Below, in pieces: positions 17,567 through 25,565 of a stretch of 64,000 bases of DNA (position 1 is its first letter; each line of letters opens with the position of its first letter). Source of the DNA: Streptosporangium sp040640155 (GTDB lineage Bacteria > Actinomycetota > Actinomycetes > Streptosporangiales > Streptosporangiaceae); the NCBI RefSeq assembly GCF_040640155.1, contig NZ_JBFABE010000021.1, positions 48,227-112,226 of the forward strand, given 5' to 3'. The translations under genes were made by a program, and so were the position numbers. The notes beneath the pieces were generated by a model. That model was not told the DNA's origin. It was given only the letters and a program-made list of their open reading frames with translations, and made no database searches.

Positions 17567-20176
17567 TCACGTGAGCGTCGGCACCTCGCCGCGCGCCGCC
17601 CATGTGACGTCGACCCCGCGCAGGCTCGCCGCCCACGGTCCGGCGATCCCGGCGAGACCGGCCGCGTCCGGTGGCGTGCGGCCGAGGCCCACGGCGAACC
17701 GCACCGCGTCCGGTCCGCTCTCGAACGGCCGGGGCCAGGCGTGCGCGTCACGCGTGCCGGCCCGCTCCAGCGAGGTCAGCAGCGCGCGCATCCTGCCGCG
17801 AGCGCGGCCCAGCGTCCCGCCGGGGTCACCGGCCCGCTCCGTCCGTACGGTCACCACCGCCCACGCCGCGTGCCGGCGGTGCAGCGGCGGGGGCGACAGC
17901 AGCGCGGACCAGGGAACCGGGCCGGTTCCCGCCGCCTCCAGGATCTCCCAGGCGTGGTACAGCTCCTGTGTCAGCAGATCCCGGCCGCCGGCGCCGACCT
18001 GCTCGGTGCACGAGCGGACCGGGGTGCCGGGAGTCATGACCGTGACGGCCGCGCGGTCGTCGGGTGGATCACCGCCCGACGGGCCGCTCTCCCGGGCGGG
18101 CGTCCTCCCCCCGCCGGGAGGCGCCTGCGGCCACAGCTCGACCGGACGGCTCCAGTCCCAGGCGGCCCAGGTGCCGAAGAAGTGCCGCAACAGCTCGCCC
18201 CGCGACGGACCCCCCGTGTCACCCGGGCTTCCCGGGTCTTCCGGATGCCCTGGATTCCCCGGAGCCCCGGCCTCGCGCGTCGCCCGCGCCGCCAGGACGG
18301 TCCAGGCCAGGCCGGGCAGCCCGCCGAACGGGGCCGAGTCCAGGCCCCGCGCCCTCGCCCAGGCCTTCACCTGCCGCGCCAGGGCGAGGAAGGCCGCGCG
18401 GTCCGCGCCCGCCGCGGCGAGTACCGCGTCGGCGTCGCTGATCGCGCTGAGCGCGAGGGCGGACGCCTCGTCCAGCTCGGTACGGCGCTCCACCGCCTCG
18501 GCGGGAGGAAGTCCCCCGGTCACGACGACGGCCAGGTCCACGTCGAGGCCCCCGGCGCGCAGCCGCAGGCCGGGTACGCGGGCGCCGTGGACGCGCCGCA
18601 TCCCCGTCGCCTCCGGCAGCGCCGCCCGGACCCTGTCCTCGACGCTCCCGATGCTCCCGATGCCTCCCGTGCCCTCGGCGCCCTCGGTGCCCCTCATGCG
18701 CCGAGCGCCCTTCGCGTTCCCGGTGCCTCCCGGTCCGGGCGGTCCGGGCGGTCCGGGCAATGCCGCCACCAGGTCCAGGTCCGCGCCCGGCAGCGCGCAG
18801 CCCAGGCGGCGCGATCCCGCGACGTACACGCTCCCCTCCGGCAGCGAGGCCCGCAACCGCTCCACGACCTCCCGCGCCCGCGCCTCCTCCTCGGGACCGC
18901 TGGGATGAGGCTCCCGCCCCGCCCCCACCCCCTCCGTCCCCGCGCCCTCGCCCTCGCCCGCGTCGCCGACGCCGACGCCGACGGTGACGGTGACGGTGAC
19001 GGTGACGGTGACGTCCGTACCGGCGTCCGTGGTGACGTCGGCGACGACGCCGTAGTGGTCCGACAGGAAGAGGCCGTCGTCGGTCGCGGGAGAGTCACCC
19101 CGCACGGCGGCGTCGACGGTCCGCAGGCCGTGGCCGCGCAGCAGCACCCGGTCGAGCCGGGAGGCCCGGCCGGAGAGCGAGGAGACGGCCGCCAGCGGGT
19201 TGGTCCCGGGGTCGAAGGTCGCGGTCCGGTCGTCGGGTCCGTGGAACTCCGTCCAGGCGTCCCGCAGGCCCAGCACCCGGGCGGGACCGTCGCCGCCGTC
19301 GTTGAGGTCTCCCAGCAGGATCAGGTCGCCGTCGACCGAGGCCAGCACCTCGGCGAGGCGGGAGAGTTCCGCGTCGCGCCTGGCGGGGCCGTTCTCGCTG
19401 TGGTCACTGGTGAGATGGGTGGCGGCGACCACGAGCGGACCGGCGGCGGACCGCACCGTGAGCGCCGCGACGGCCTTGTGCGGGCCGAGGACATGGCGTC
19501 CCCCCTCCCGTACGGGCAGGCGGCTGAGCAGCAGGACCCCGCTGTCGTCGATGTCGCGGCCGGCCGGGTCGGCGCTCAGCGTGTAACCGTTCCTGACCCA
19601 GGCGGCTCCCAGCAGCGGGCCGAGCAGCCCGGCCTCCACCTCCTGCAGCGCGATGACGTCGGCGTCGGCACGTTCCAGCTCCTCGACCAGCAGCGGCCTG
19701 CGGCGGGCGGTGGCGATCCGGTGGCCGTCGTAGCGGTCCCACAGGGTGTTCCAGGTCAGCACGCGCAGGCGGGCGGGCACCGGCACACGCGCGGCCGCCG
19801 TCTCCGGCCCCGACAGCCCCGACAGCCCTGTCGGCCCCGTCGGCCCCGTCGGCGCGGGGCGCCAGCCTCCGGCCGGGTCCCACGCGAACGGTGTCACGGC
19901 GGTGAAGAACGGCGCCCGGAGCCTGCGCGGTTCCCGTACCCGGCCGGCGAGCGAGGCGTCGACGCGGTCCAGACCCGCCGCGCGGTCCCAGAGCACCTCG
20001 CCGTCGGCCTCGACGAACAGGACGCGGTGCCAGGGGATGTCGCCCCCGGGCACGAAGGCGGGCAGCGGGACGCGCTTGGGGGCGGCGCCGCGCACGTTGA
20101 TCCCCAGCACGAACCGGGCCGGGTCGAAACGCGGGTCCCAGCGCACCCGGTGGTAGATCTCCTCGCTCGTGCGCAT
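17567..20176 (-). CDS. RNA-repair fusion: MJ1316/DUF504 - EEP phosphoesterase - poly(A)-polymerase-like nucleotidyltransferase
   Basis: An 869-residue cytoplasmic protein with three units. Residues 1-75 are an MJ1316 (DUF504) domain (MRTSEEIYHRVRWDPRFDP, DIPWHRVLFVE), proposed to recognise cyclic-phosphate RNA ends. Residues ~137-380 are an endonuclease/exonuclease/phosphatase domain with WNTLWDRYD, LQEVE, LLGDLND and SDHYG, so the catalytic set is intact. Residues ~430-869 are a nucleotidyltransferase with GSRRLGC, GADLDLV and LDVDLAVV (the three carboxylates) and a poly(A)-polymerase-like helical and RNA-binding tail (LTQELYHAWEIL). Linkers are collagen-like or VT-repeat. ATG at 20176 lies 2 nt after the ligase stop, with GGAGGAG upstream. 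The open frame reaching 20686 overlaps the ligase and is not real. The likely role is trimming and re-tailing broken RNA ends before ligation (inference). Confidence 0.85.
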   Translation of the reverse strand: MRTSEEIYHRVRWDPRFDPARFVLGINVRGAAPKRVPLPAFVPGGDIPWHRVLFVEADGEVLWDRAAGLDRVDASLAGRVREPRRLRAPFFTAVTPFAWDPAGGWRPAPTGPTGPTGLSGLSGPETAAARVPVPARLRVLTWNTLWDRYDGHRIATARRRPLLVEELERADADVIALQEVEAGLLGPLLGAAWVRNGYTLSADPAGRDIDDSGVLLLSRLPVREGGRHVLGPHKAVAALTVRSAAGPLVVAATHLTSDHSENGPARRDAELSRLAEVLASVDGDLILLGDLNDGGDGPARVLGLRDAWTEFHGPDDRTATFDPGTNPLAAVSSLSGRASRLDRVLLRGHGLRTVDAAVRGDSPATDDGLFLSDHYGVVADVTTDAGTDVTVTVTVTVTVGVGVGDAGEGEGAGTEGVGAGREPHPSGPEEEARAREVVERLRASLPEGSVYVAGSRRLGCALPGADLDLVAALPGPPGPPGPGGTGNAKGARRMRGTEGAEGTGGIGSIGSVEDRVRAALPEATGMRRVHGARVPGLRLRAGGLDVDLAVVVTGGLPPAEAVERRTELDEASALALSAISDADAVLAAAGADRAAFLALARQVKAWARARGLDSAPFGGLPGLAWTVLAARATREAGAPGNPGHPEDPGSPGDTGGPSRGELLRHFFGTWAAWDWSRPVELWPQAPPGGGRTPARESGPSGGDPPDDRAAVTVMTPGTPVRSCTEQVGAGGRDLLTQELYHAWEILEAAGTGPVPWSALLSPPPLHRRHAAWAVVTVRTERAGDPGGTLGRARGRMRALLTSLERAGTRDAHAWPRPFESGPDAVRFAVGLGRTPPDAAGLAGIAGPWAASLRGVDVTWAARGEVPTLT
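18983..19012. repeat. 6-bp tandem repeat, five copies
   Basis: Five perfect copies of ggtgac. On the minus strand they encode a Val-Thr dipeptide run at the linker between the EEP domain and the nucleotidyltransferase domain of the RNA-repair fusion gene. Confidence 0.9.
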
Positions 20177-20178
20177 GC

Positions 20179-22128
20179 TCACTCCTCCTCGGCGTCCAGT
20201 GTCCCGGCGACGTCGCCGACCTCTCCGTCGGGCCCGACGTACCAGGTGCGGTGCGCCTCTCCGGGGTAGGGCGGGGAGAACCGGCGGAGCTGGGACGAGA
20301 GCGCCTCGGGCGGCACCGGGTGCGCGCGCCCGGTGTTGCGCCCGGCCAGCATGCCGTCGGGGACCAGCAGGACCGCGTGCGTCGTCAGCGCGTCGCGGCG
20401 GCGGGCCACCGCGTGCACCAGGGAGCGCTGGTGGCGGTTCAGGGCGGTGGCGTCCCAGACGACGGTCCCGCCGGCCGCCAGGAGCGTGTCGAGCCGGCGC
20501 AGCCCCTCGGTGAGGATCGCCGGGTCGGCACGCCGGCTCGCGCCCGTCCCGCCGGTCCGGCGCAGCTCGTCCAGCGAGACGACGGCGTCGACGCCCGGCA
20601 GGCGGCGGGCGAAGGTGCTCTTGCCGCTGCCCGAGGGGCCGACCGTGACGACGAGCCGGGGAAACCCGCCCGACCGCCACCGCCACGTCAGCGCCCGCCC
20701 CTCGGCGGCCGTGGTGATCCGGCCCAGCGCGTACGCCTCGCGGGCCTCGGCCCAGCAGCGGTCCGCCACGTCACGATGCGCCACGTCACGGTCCGCCGTG
20801 TCACGGCCTGCCGCGTCACGCTCCGTCACGCCGCTCCCCCGCCGCCGCTGCCAGGCGTCGTCCGGCCCGGCGTCCTCGCCCGCGGCGACGCCGAGCCCCC
20901 CGCGCACGCCGTCGCGGACGCCCAGCGCCTCGCGCATGCCCTCGCGCAGCGACGCCAGCGGTGCCTCGCCGAGCAGTCCGGCCTCCTCGGCGTGGAGCTC
21001 GGACCAGCCGACCTGTTCGCGCGCCTCGGTGACGGTCTCGCCGGCGTGCCCGGCCAGCACCGCCGCGGCGACCGCGTGCAGGACCCCCAGGTCGGCGGCG
21101 GCGGACAGCCGTACCAGCCCCTCCCGGCGCGCCTCGTCGGGCAGGGGGCGGTGCAGGAGGGGGTGGAGCCCGACCAGGTCGGCGACCCGCCGCGCCAGGG
21201 GCATGCCCAGCGGCGCCACCAGCCGGGGTGCCAGCCGGGAGCGGTACGCGCCGTGGAACAGGGCCGCCAGCACGCCCGCCAGCCGGGCGTCCCCCGTCCG
21301 GCCCAGCAGGTCGAGCCGGGCGGAGACGTCGGCCACGGCGACCTCGGCGGCCTCGGTGTTCCCGGTTCTCCCGGCGGCCTCGATGTGCCCGGCGGCATCG
21401 GCACGTCCGGCTCCGGAGGGACCATCCGGGTCGCCGGCTCCCGCTCCCAGCGCCGCCAGCAGTGACGGCACGTCGCGATCGGCCCCCGAGCGCACCTCCC
21501 ACAGGGCGGCGGCCGGGCTCAGGCCGTTCTCCACGACGGGACCGAGCATCCAGTGCTCGTCGGTCCGCACGTGCCGGGGACGCACCCACTTGGCCACCCG
21601 GCGGGCGAACTCCTCGCGCCGGAAGCCCTCGACGGTCCGTACGACGTAGCCCTCCCGCCGTGTCGTGTCCAGGCGCAGCGCCCGCAACGCCCGCTCGTCG
21701 AAGACGCCGCGCCACAGCACCGGCGGGACGGGCAGCCCCAGCCTCCGGGTCAGGCGCACGGTCCGGTCCCAGCCGAGACAGTGGTCACCGTCCCAGACGG
21801 AGAAGGCGTAGAACCAGCTTTCCAGGTCCCGGTACTCGATCGAGTGGCGGGCGTAGAGGTTCTCCCCGCACACCCGCGTGCCCGGCGGGATGGACCGGGC
21901 GATCCTGCCGTGCAGCGCCTTGATCCACGCGCGGGAGGGATGGTGCGCCGAGTCGAGCGAGCGGGCGTGCAGCCCGTCGGGGTACAGGGTGGTGTTCTCC
22001 CCGTCGAGCTTCTCGGTGACGACGACCTCCCGGCCCTCCAGCTCCGGCAGCCCGGTGGCGCGCAGGTCGTCCGAGGTGGCCCCCGGCGACCACGGCAGGT
22101 GAGGGGTGCGGGGGTAGTGCACGCGCAT
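20179..22128 (-). CDS. RNA ligase - polynucleotide kinase fusion
   Basis: A 649-residue protein that could heal and seal RNA. The N-terminal adenylyltransferase domain has ligase motif I EKLDGEN (Lys about 40 as AMP acceptor), motif III-like FYAFSVWD (106-113), motif IV EGYVVR (159-164) and motif V AKWVR (Lys about 180). Residues ~265-410 are helical and unassigned. Residues ~488-649 are a P-loop kinase with Walker A GPSGSGKST (497-505), SLDELR (Asp about 520), VVWDATALNR and an Arg-rich lid, like the 5'-OH kinase of T4 Pnkp. A degenerate Asp/Arg repeat (about 436-456) joins the last two parts. ATG at 22128 has GGGGAG 6 nt upstream. The frame is open further but without family sequence. Its stop is 2 nt before the DUF504 gene start, indicating translational coupling. 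Confidence 0.88.
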   Translation of the reverse strand: MRVHYPRTPHLPWSPGATSDDLRATGLPELEGREVVVTEKLDGENTTLYPDGLHARSLDSAHHPSRAWIKALHGRIARSIPPGTRVCGENLYARHSIEYRDLESWFYAFSVWDGDHCLGWDRTVRLTRRLGLPVPPVLWRGVFDERALRALRLDTTRREGYVVRTVEGFRREEFARRVAKWVRPRHVRTDEHWMLGPVVENGLSPAAALWEVRSGADRDVPSLLAALGAGAGDPDGPSGAGRADAAGHIEAAGRTGNTEAAEVAVADVSARLDLLGRTGDARLAGVLAALFHGAYRSRLAPRLVAPLGMPLARRVADLVGLHPLLHRPLPDEARREGLVRLSAAADLGVLHAVAAAVLAGHAGETVTEAREQVGWSELHAEEAGLLGEAPLASLREGMREALGVRDGVRGGLGVAAGEDAGPDDAWQRRRGSGVTERDAAGRDTADRDVAHRDVADRCWAEAREAYALGRITTAAEGRALTWRWRSGGFPRLVVTVGPSGSGKSTFARRLPGVDAVVSLDELRRTGGTGASRRADPAILTEGLRRLDTLLAAGGTVVWDATALNRHQRSLVHAVARRRDALTTHAVLLVPDGMLAGRNTGRAHPVPPEALSSQLRRFSPPYPGEAHRTWYVGPDGEVGDVAGTLDAEEE

Positions 22129-22352
22129 GATCCACTCCCCGGCCGGTACGACGTCCCGGTGACGATACGGAAGAGGGAACCGGCGACGCCATCGAATAAA
22201 CGACCGGACGCCCGCCTCGTACGCGGGCCGCCCGCGTGCGGGAGGACCGCCCGCGCGAGGGGGCGCCGGAGGGTGGGAGGGGACCACCGGGGACGGGAAC
22301 GCCGAACCCGTGAGGCCGTGGCCGCCGGGCCGCGCCCTCACCCGGTCTCGTC

Positions 22353-23369
22353 TCAGGTGACGGAGTACGACTCCTTGGCCAGGCGGCGGACCCGGTCCTC
22401 GTCGATGCGGTGGCCCAGTCCCGGCTGGGTCAGGGGCACGGCCACCACGCCGCCCGAGGCTCCGACCGGCGGGTCGACGATCTGGGCGCTGCGCGGCGGC
22501 TCGGCCACGTCACAGGGCAGGCCGCAGCCGGGCAGGCTGGCGGCGGCGACGGTGGCCGCGCGGGCCAGTCCGGTGCCGCGGCCCCCGGCGCAGGCGATCT
22601 CCCAGCCGGCGTTCGTCGCACGGTCGTGCACCCGGCGCACCTCACGCAGGGATCCCAGTGCCGAGGGGCGGAGCAGCAGCGCCCGGCCCGCCCGTACGGT
22701 GATCGCCTCTTCCAGCTCCGCGTCCGAGGAGACCTCCAGCAGGACCGGCGCGGCGACCCGCTCCTGCAGGTCGGCGTGGTCGGCCAGGCCCGACGGGCCG
22801 GTGAAGGGACGCTCGATCGCGGAGAGCTCGTAGGAGTCGAGCGCCTCCAGGGCGTCGATTCCGGTGTAGGCGCCGCGGGCGTCCACGCCGATGCCCAGCA
22901 CCGGGTACGCCTGGCGGACGGCGCGCAGCGGCTCGACGTCCCAGCCGGGGTGGATGTCCAGGGTGACGTGGGAGTACCCGGCGCAGACGTGCCGGTTCAC
23001 CCTCGCGACCAGGCTGTCGAGGTTCCGGTCGGCACCGACCCTGACGGTGGCCGTGAGCGAGGTGCGGGTGCCGCCGAGCGCGTGGGCCAGCGGCACGCCG
23101 CGCATCCTGCCCCACAGGTCCCAGCAGGCCATGTCGGCGGCGGATCCGCCGGGGATCGGGCCCAGCTCGTCGGGGTGCTCCCAGTCCACGCCGATCAGCG
23201 CCCGGCCGAGCCCTTCCTCCAGCGAGACCCGGATCTCGGGGCCGGCGTCGACGACCTCGCCCCACCCGGTCATGCCGCCGTAGTCGGTGAGCCGGACGAG
23301 GATGCTCTCCGGCCGCCTGCCGTAGGGCAGGATCAACCGGAACACCTCGAGCTCACGGACGCGCGGCAT
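22353..23369 (-). CDS. Enolase-superfamily protein related to o-succinylbenzoate synthase, active site altered
   Basis: A 338-residue protein with the MenC/N-acylamino-acid racemase layout: an N-terminal capping domain (1-100) and a (beta/alpha)7 barrel. The barrel lines up well (GYSHVTLDIHPGWDVEPLRAV, GVDARGAYT, IERPF, LEVSS, LLLRPSALGS, GTGLARAATVAAASLPG). The metal ligands look partly kept (Asp163, Glu186, Glu212). The usual KxK of strand 2 is T136-L-D138, and the second catalytic Lys in the (I/L)KP motif is Arg234. Ordinary racemase or dehydratase chemistry is therefore unlikely. It may be a diverged enzyme, a binding protein or a remnant that is still translated. ATG at 23369 follows a GGGGGG purine tract. 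No other menaquinone genes are nearby. Confidence 0.75.
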   Translation of the reverse strand: MPRVRELEVFRLILPYGRRPESILVRLTDYGGMTGWGEVVDAGPEIRVSLEEGLGRALIGVDWEHPDELGPIPGGSAADMACWDLWGRMRGVPLAHALGGTRTSLTATVRVGADRNLDSLVARVNRHVCAGYSHVTLDIHPGWDVEPLRAVRQAYPVLGIGVDARGAYTGIDALEALDSYELSAIERPFTGPSGLADHADLQERVAAPVLLEVSSDAELEEAITVRAGRALLLRPSALGSLREVRRVHDRATNAGWEIACAGGRGTGLARAATVAAASLPGCGLPCDVAEPPRSAQIVDPPVGASGGVVAVPLTQPGLGHRIDEDRVRRLAKESYSVT

Positions 23370-23412
23370 GGACCCCCCTCGGTCTCTCCGAGCCCGGAGG
23401 ACCCCGAGCTCT

Positions 23413-23441
23413 GAAAACACGAATCCCGCCCGGAGGCGGGA
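23413..23441 (-). terminator. Rho-independent-type terminator on the minus strand
   Basis: A perfect 7-bp stem tcccgcc/ggcggga with a 4-base loop is followed on the minus strand by ttcgtgtttt. It lies 145 bp beyond the MFS exporter stop and 44 bp before the enolase-family start, so it could terminate the exporter transcript or attenuate the next gene. A second, weaker hairpin sits just upstream. Confidence 0.55.
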
Positions 23442-23496
23442 CTCTCTTCAACACCGGCGAGAACGGCGTTCTTCCCATCGTGCCACGAAGCCCCAC

Positions 23497-23585
23497 GGGC
23501 GTCCCCCGCCCCCGGGGGACCGGGGCCGGGGCGAGGGGGGCGTCCCCCGCCCCCGGGGGGATCGGGGGACGGGGCGAAGGGGGCG
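23497..23585. repeat. 41-bp imperfect direct repeat, two copies
   Basis: Two copies (starting near 23497 and 23538) of a C-run/G-run block beginning gcgtcccccgcccccgg and ending with a purine-rich ggggcga motif. They lie immediately downstream of the MFS exporter stop. Each copy contains a short C/G palindrome. It is probably a simple local duplication and may influence transcript ends. Confidence 0.7.
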
Positions 23586-24938
23586 TCAGGCCTTGACCCG
23601 GCCCGCGACGACGATCCCGGTGGCCGCCAGCGCCGCCACCAGCGCGAAGCAGAGCAGGTAGACCGCGCCGAGGGTGCCCAGGGCCGCCAGGAGCGCGCCG
23701 GCGACCGCGACCGAGACGACCGTGTACACCGACTCCGCGACCCCCAGCGACGCGCTGTTCTCGCCCTCCTCCCCGGGGGGCGACAGCTCCAGGACGAGCA
23801 CCGAGAGCGTCGGGTACACCAGCCCCATGCCGAGACCCAGCACGATCTCCCCGAGGAAGGCCGCGGCGATCGGGACGACGGCGAAGACGGTCAGGGCCAT
23901 CAGCACGAGCCCCAGGGTGATCAGCAGGGAGCCGAGGCGCAGCAGCGGAACGCGCTCGAACCGCCTGCGGCCCACCACCCAGGAGCCGAACGACCAGCTC
24001 AGCGCACCGCCGGTCAGGACGAGCCCGGCCATGGTCAGCGACAGGCCCCGCTCCTCGTTGAGCATCAGCGGCAGGAACGCCTCACCACCGATGACCGCAC
24101 CCGACACGATGCCGCGCAGGGAGATCACCGACGGCAGCCCGCGGGCCGCGCGCAGGGTCCCGGGGGGCAGCAGGCGGGGCAGCGCCGCGCCCAGCACGAC
24201 CAGGCCGACGACGAGCAGGGCGAACCCGGCGCCACGCGCCGCGCCGCCGTACTGCATGAGGGCGGCTCCGGCCGCGACGAGCAGCGCCCAGCCCAGCCTG
24301 CGGAGGATCGGGGAGCGGGCGGGGGCGGGCGGCTGCTCCGACATGGGCGCGGAGGCCAGCCCACGCCAGAGCAGCAGCGCCGCCGGGAGGAGGATCACCG
24401 CCACGCCGTAGAAGACCCAGCGCCAGCCCACGTTCTCCACCACGACGCCGGTGATCACGGGCCCCACCATGGAGGGCACCACCCAGGCGGTCGCGAAGAC
24501 CGAGAACACCCGGGGGTGGAGCTCGGCGGGGTAGACCCGCGAGACCAGGACGTACATGGCGACCTGGAGCATGCCCGCGCCGAAACCCTGCACGAACCGG
24601 CCCGCGACGAACAGGTCCATCGTCGGGGCGGCCCCGGCCAGGATCAATCCGGCGGCGAAGACCGTCACCCCGGTCCAGAGCGGCGCGACCGGCCCGCCGA
24701 GGTCGCCCCAGCGCCCGCCCAGCACGGTCGCGACGACCCCGGCCGCCAGTGCCCCGCTGAACGCCAGGCCGTACAACGCGTGCCCGTCCAGCTCGCCGGC
24801 CACGACCGGCATGGCGGTGGCCACCGCCATGTACTCGAAGGCGGCCAGGGTGATGAGGGCCACCATCCCGATGGTCAGTGCCCGGTGGCGGGGGGCGAAT
24901 ATTCCGGCGGGACGCTCTTCGATCGTCGTGCTAACCAT
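23586..24938 (-). CDS. MFS transporter (EmrB/QacA-like, 12-14 TMS)
   Basis: A 450-residue polytopic membrane protein. Hydrophobic helices run from TIGMVALITLAAFEYMAVATAMPVVAGELDG onward. MFS markers include GGRWGDLGGPVAPL (motif A-like, weak), GRFVQGFGAGMLQVAMYVLV, and VPSMVGPVITGVVVENVGWRWVFYG (motif C-like, antiporter type). Late helices carry GEIVLGLGMGLVYPTLSVL. It probably exports a small hydrophobic molecule by proton exchange. ATG at 24938 (VSTTIEERP) is chosen over an upstream ATG at 24968, since the extra ten residues are not family-like. The gene is divergent from the DGPF-ECF42 pair, sharing a 264-bp intergenic region, so it may belong to that sigma factor's regulon (inference). 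Confidence 0.88.
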   Translation of the reverse strand: MVSTTIEERPAGIFAPRHRALTIGMVALITLAAFEYMAVATAMPVVAGELDGHALYGLAFSGALAAGVVATVLGGRWGDLGGPVAPLWTGVTVFAAGLILAGAAPTMDLFVAGRFVQGFGAGMLQVAMYVLVSRVYPAELHPRVFSVFATAWVVPSMVGPVITGVVVENVGWRWVFYGVAVILLPAALLLWRGLASAPMSEQPPAPARSPILRRLGWALLVAAGAALMQYGGAARGAGFALLVVGLVVLGAALPRLLPPGTLRAARGLPSVISLRGIVSGAVIGGEAFLPLMLNEERGLSLTMAGLVLTGGALSWSFGSWVVGRRRFERVPLLRLGSLLITLGLVLMALTVFAVVPIAAAFLGEIVLGLGMGLVYPTLSVLVLELSPPGEEGENSASLGVAESVYTVVSVAVAGALLAALGTLGAVYLLCFALVAALAATGIVVAGRVKA

Positions 24939-25073
24939 GGGATAGACGGTACGGCCGGTGCCCGGCACCGGTCATCGGGCCCCCGCCTCGGCCCATGGTC
25001 GTAGGACCGGCGACCCGGGCGGGGAAGGGGATCGGGTGGCGCGGGAAAAAGGTCCCCGTCCCCTCGCGTACGG

Positions 25074-25098
25074 TGTCGATCCGGTGGTACGCCGTTCG
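25074..25098 (+). promoter_or_regulatory. Candidate ECF42-type promoter
   Basis: TGTCGA at 25074-25079, followed about 14 bases later by a cgttcg motif, lies 105-130 bp upstream of the DGPF gene. ECF42 sigma factors are reported to use TGTCGA in the -35 region, so autoregulation of this pair is plausible. The -10 match is weak. Confidence 0.45.
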
Positions 25099-25202
25099 TG
25101 TAGGGGGTGAGAGACCGCCCGCGCCGCCTCGGCGCCCGCGCCGCCCCACCGGGCGACGACGGGGGACGTCGTCCGGGTGGCCACCAGAAGGAGGACCAGG
25201 AC

Positions 25203-25565
25203 ATGAGGCAGTACCTGCTCAGCGTGTACCAGCCCGACGGCGCTCTCCCGGAGGGCGAGCTGGAGCCGATCATGCGGGACGTCGGGGCCGTGGAACGGGA
25301 GATCAAGGAGGCGGGGGCATGGGTCTTCGCCGCGGGGCTGCACCCGGCGAGCTCGGCCACCGTGGTCCGGGTCCGCGACGGTGAGTCGCTGACCACCGAC
25401 GGCCCGTTCACCGAGGGCAAGGAGCACGTCGGCGGGTTCACCGTCATCAGGGCGTCCGATCTCGACGCCGCCCTGGAGTGGGGACGCAGGCTCTCCCGCG
25501 CGACCACGCTCCCGATCGAGGTGCGCCCCCTGCACGGCGCGGACGGGGACCGTCGCCCGGCATGA
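25203..25565 (+). CDS. DGPF/YCII-related protein, ECF42 partner
   Basis: A 120-residue YCII-fold protein with the namesake DGPF motif (TTDGPFTEGKEHVGGF, about residues 61-76), preceded by MRQYLLSVYQPDG and followed by the dimerisation helix SDLDAALEWGRR. Proteins of this kind are encoded next to ECF42 sigma factors, and their biochemical role is still unclear. They may modulate or be targets of the sigma factor. ATG at 25203 has a strong aaggagg RBS about 9 nt upstream. The stop overlaps the sigma gene start (ATGA), so the two are translationally coupled. Confidence 0.9.
   Translation: MRQYLLSVYQPDGALPEGELEPIMRDVGAVEREIKEAGAWVFAAGLHPASSATVVRVRDGESLTTDGPFTEGKEHVGGFTVIRASDLDAALEWGRRLSRATTLPIEVRPLHGADGDRRPA

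Noticed and set aside
18960..19020. Z-DNA or G-quadruplex element at the ggtgac repeat
   Set aside because: The repeat does not have the G-run spacing needed, and it is explained as a coding Val-Thr linker.
20177..20686. N-terminal extension of the DUF504 fusion upstream of 20176
   Set aside because: It lies in a shifted frame of the ligase-kinase gene, whose kinase motifs occupy that DNA. The ATG at 20176 has an RBS and starts the DUF504 domain exactly.
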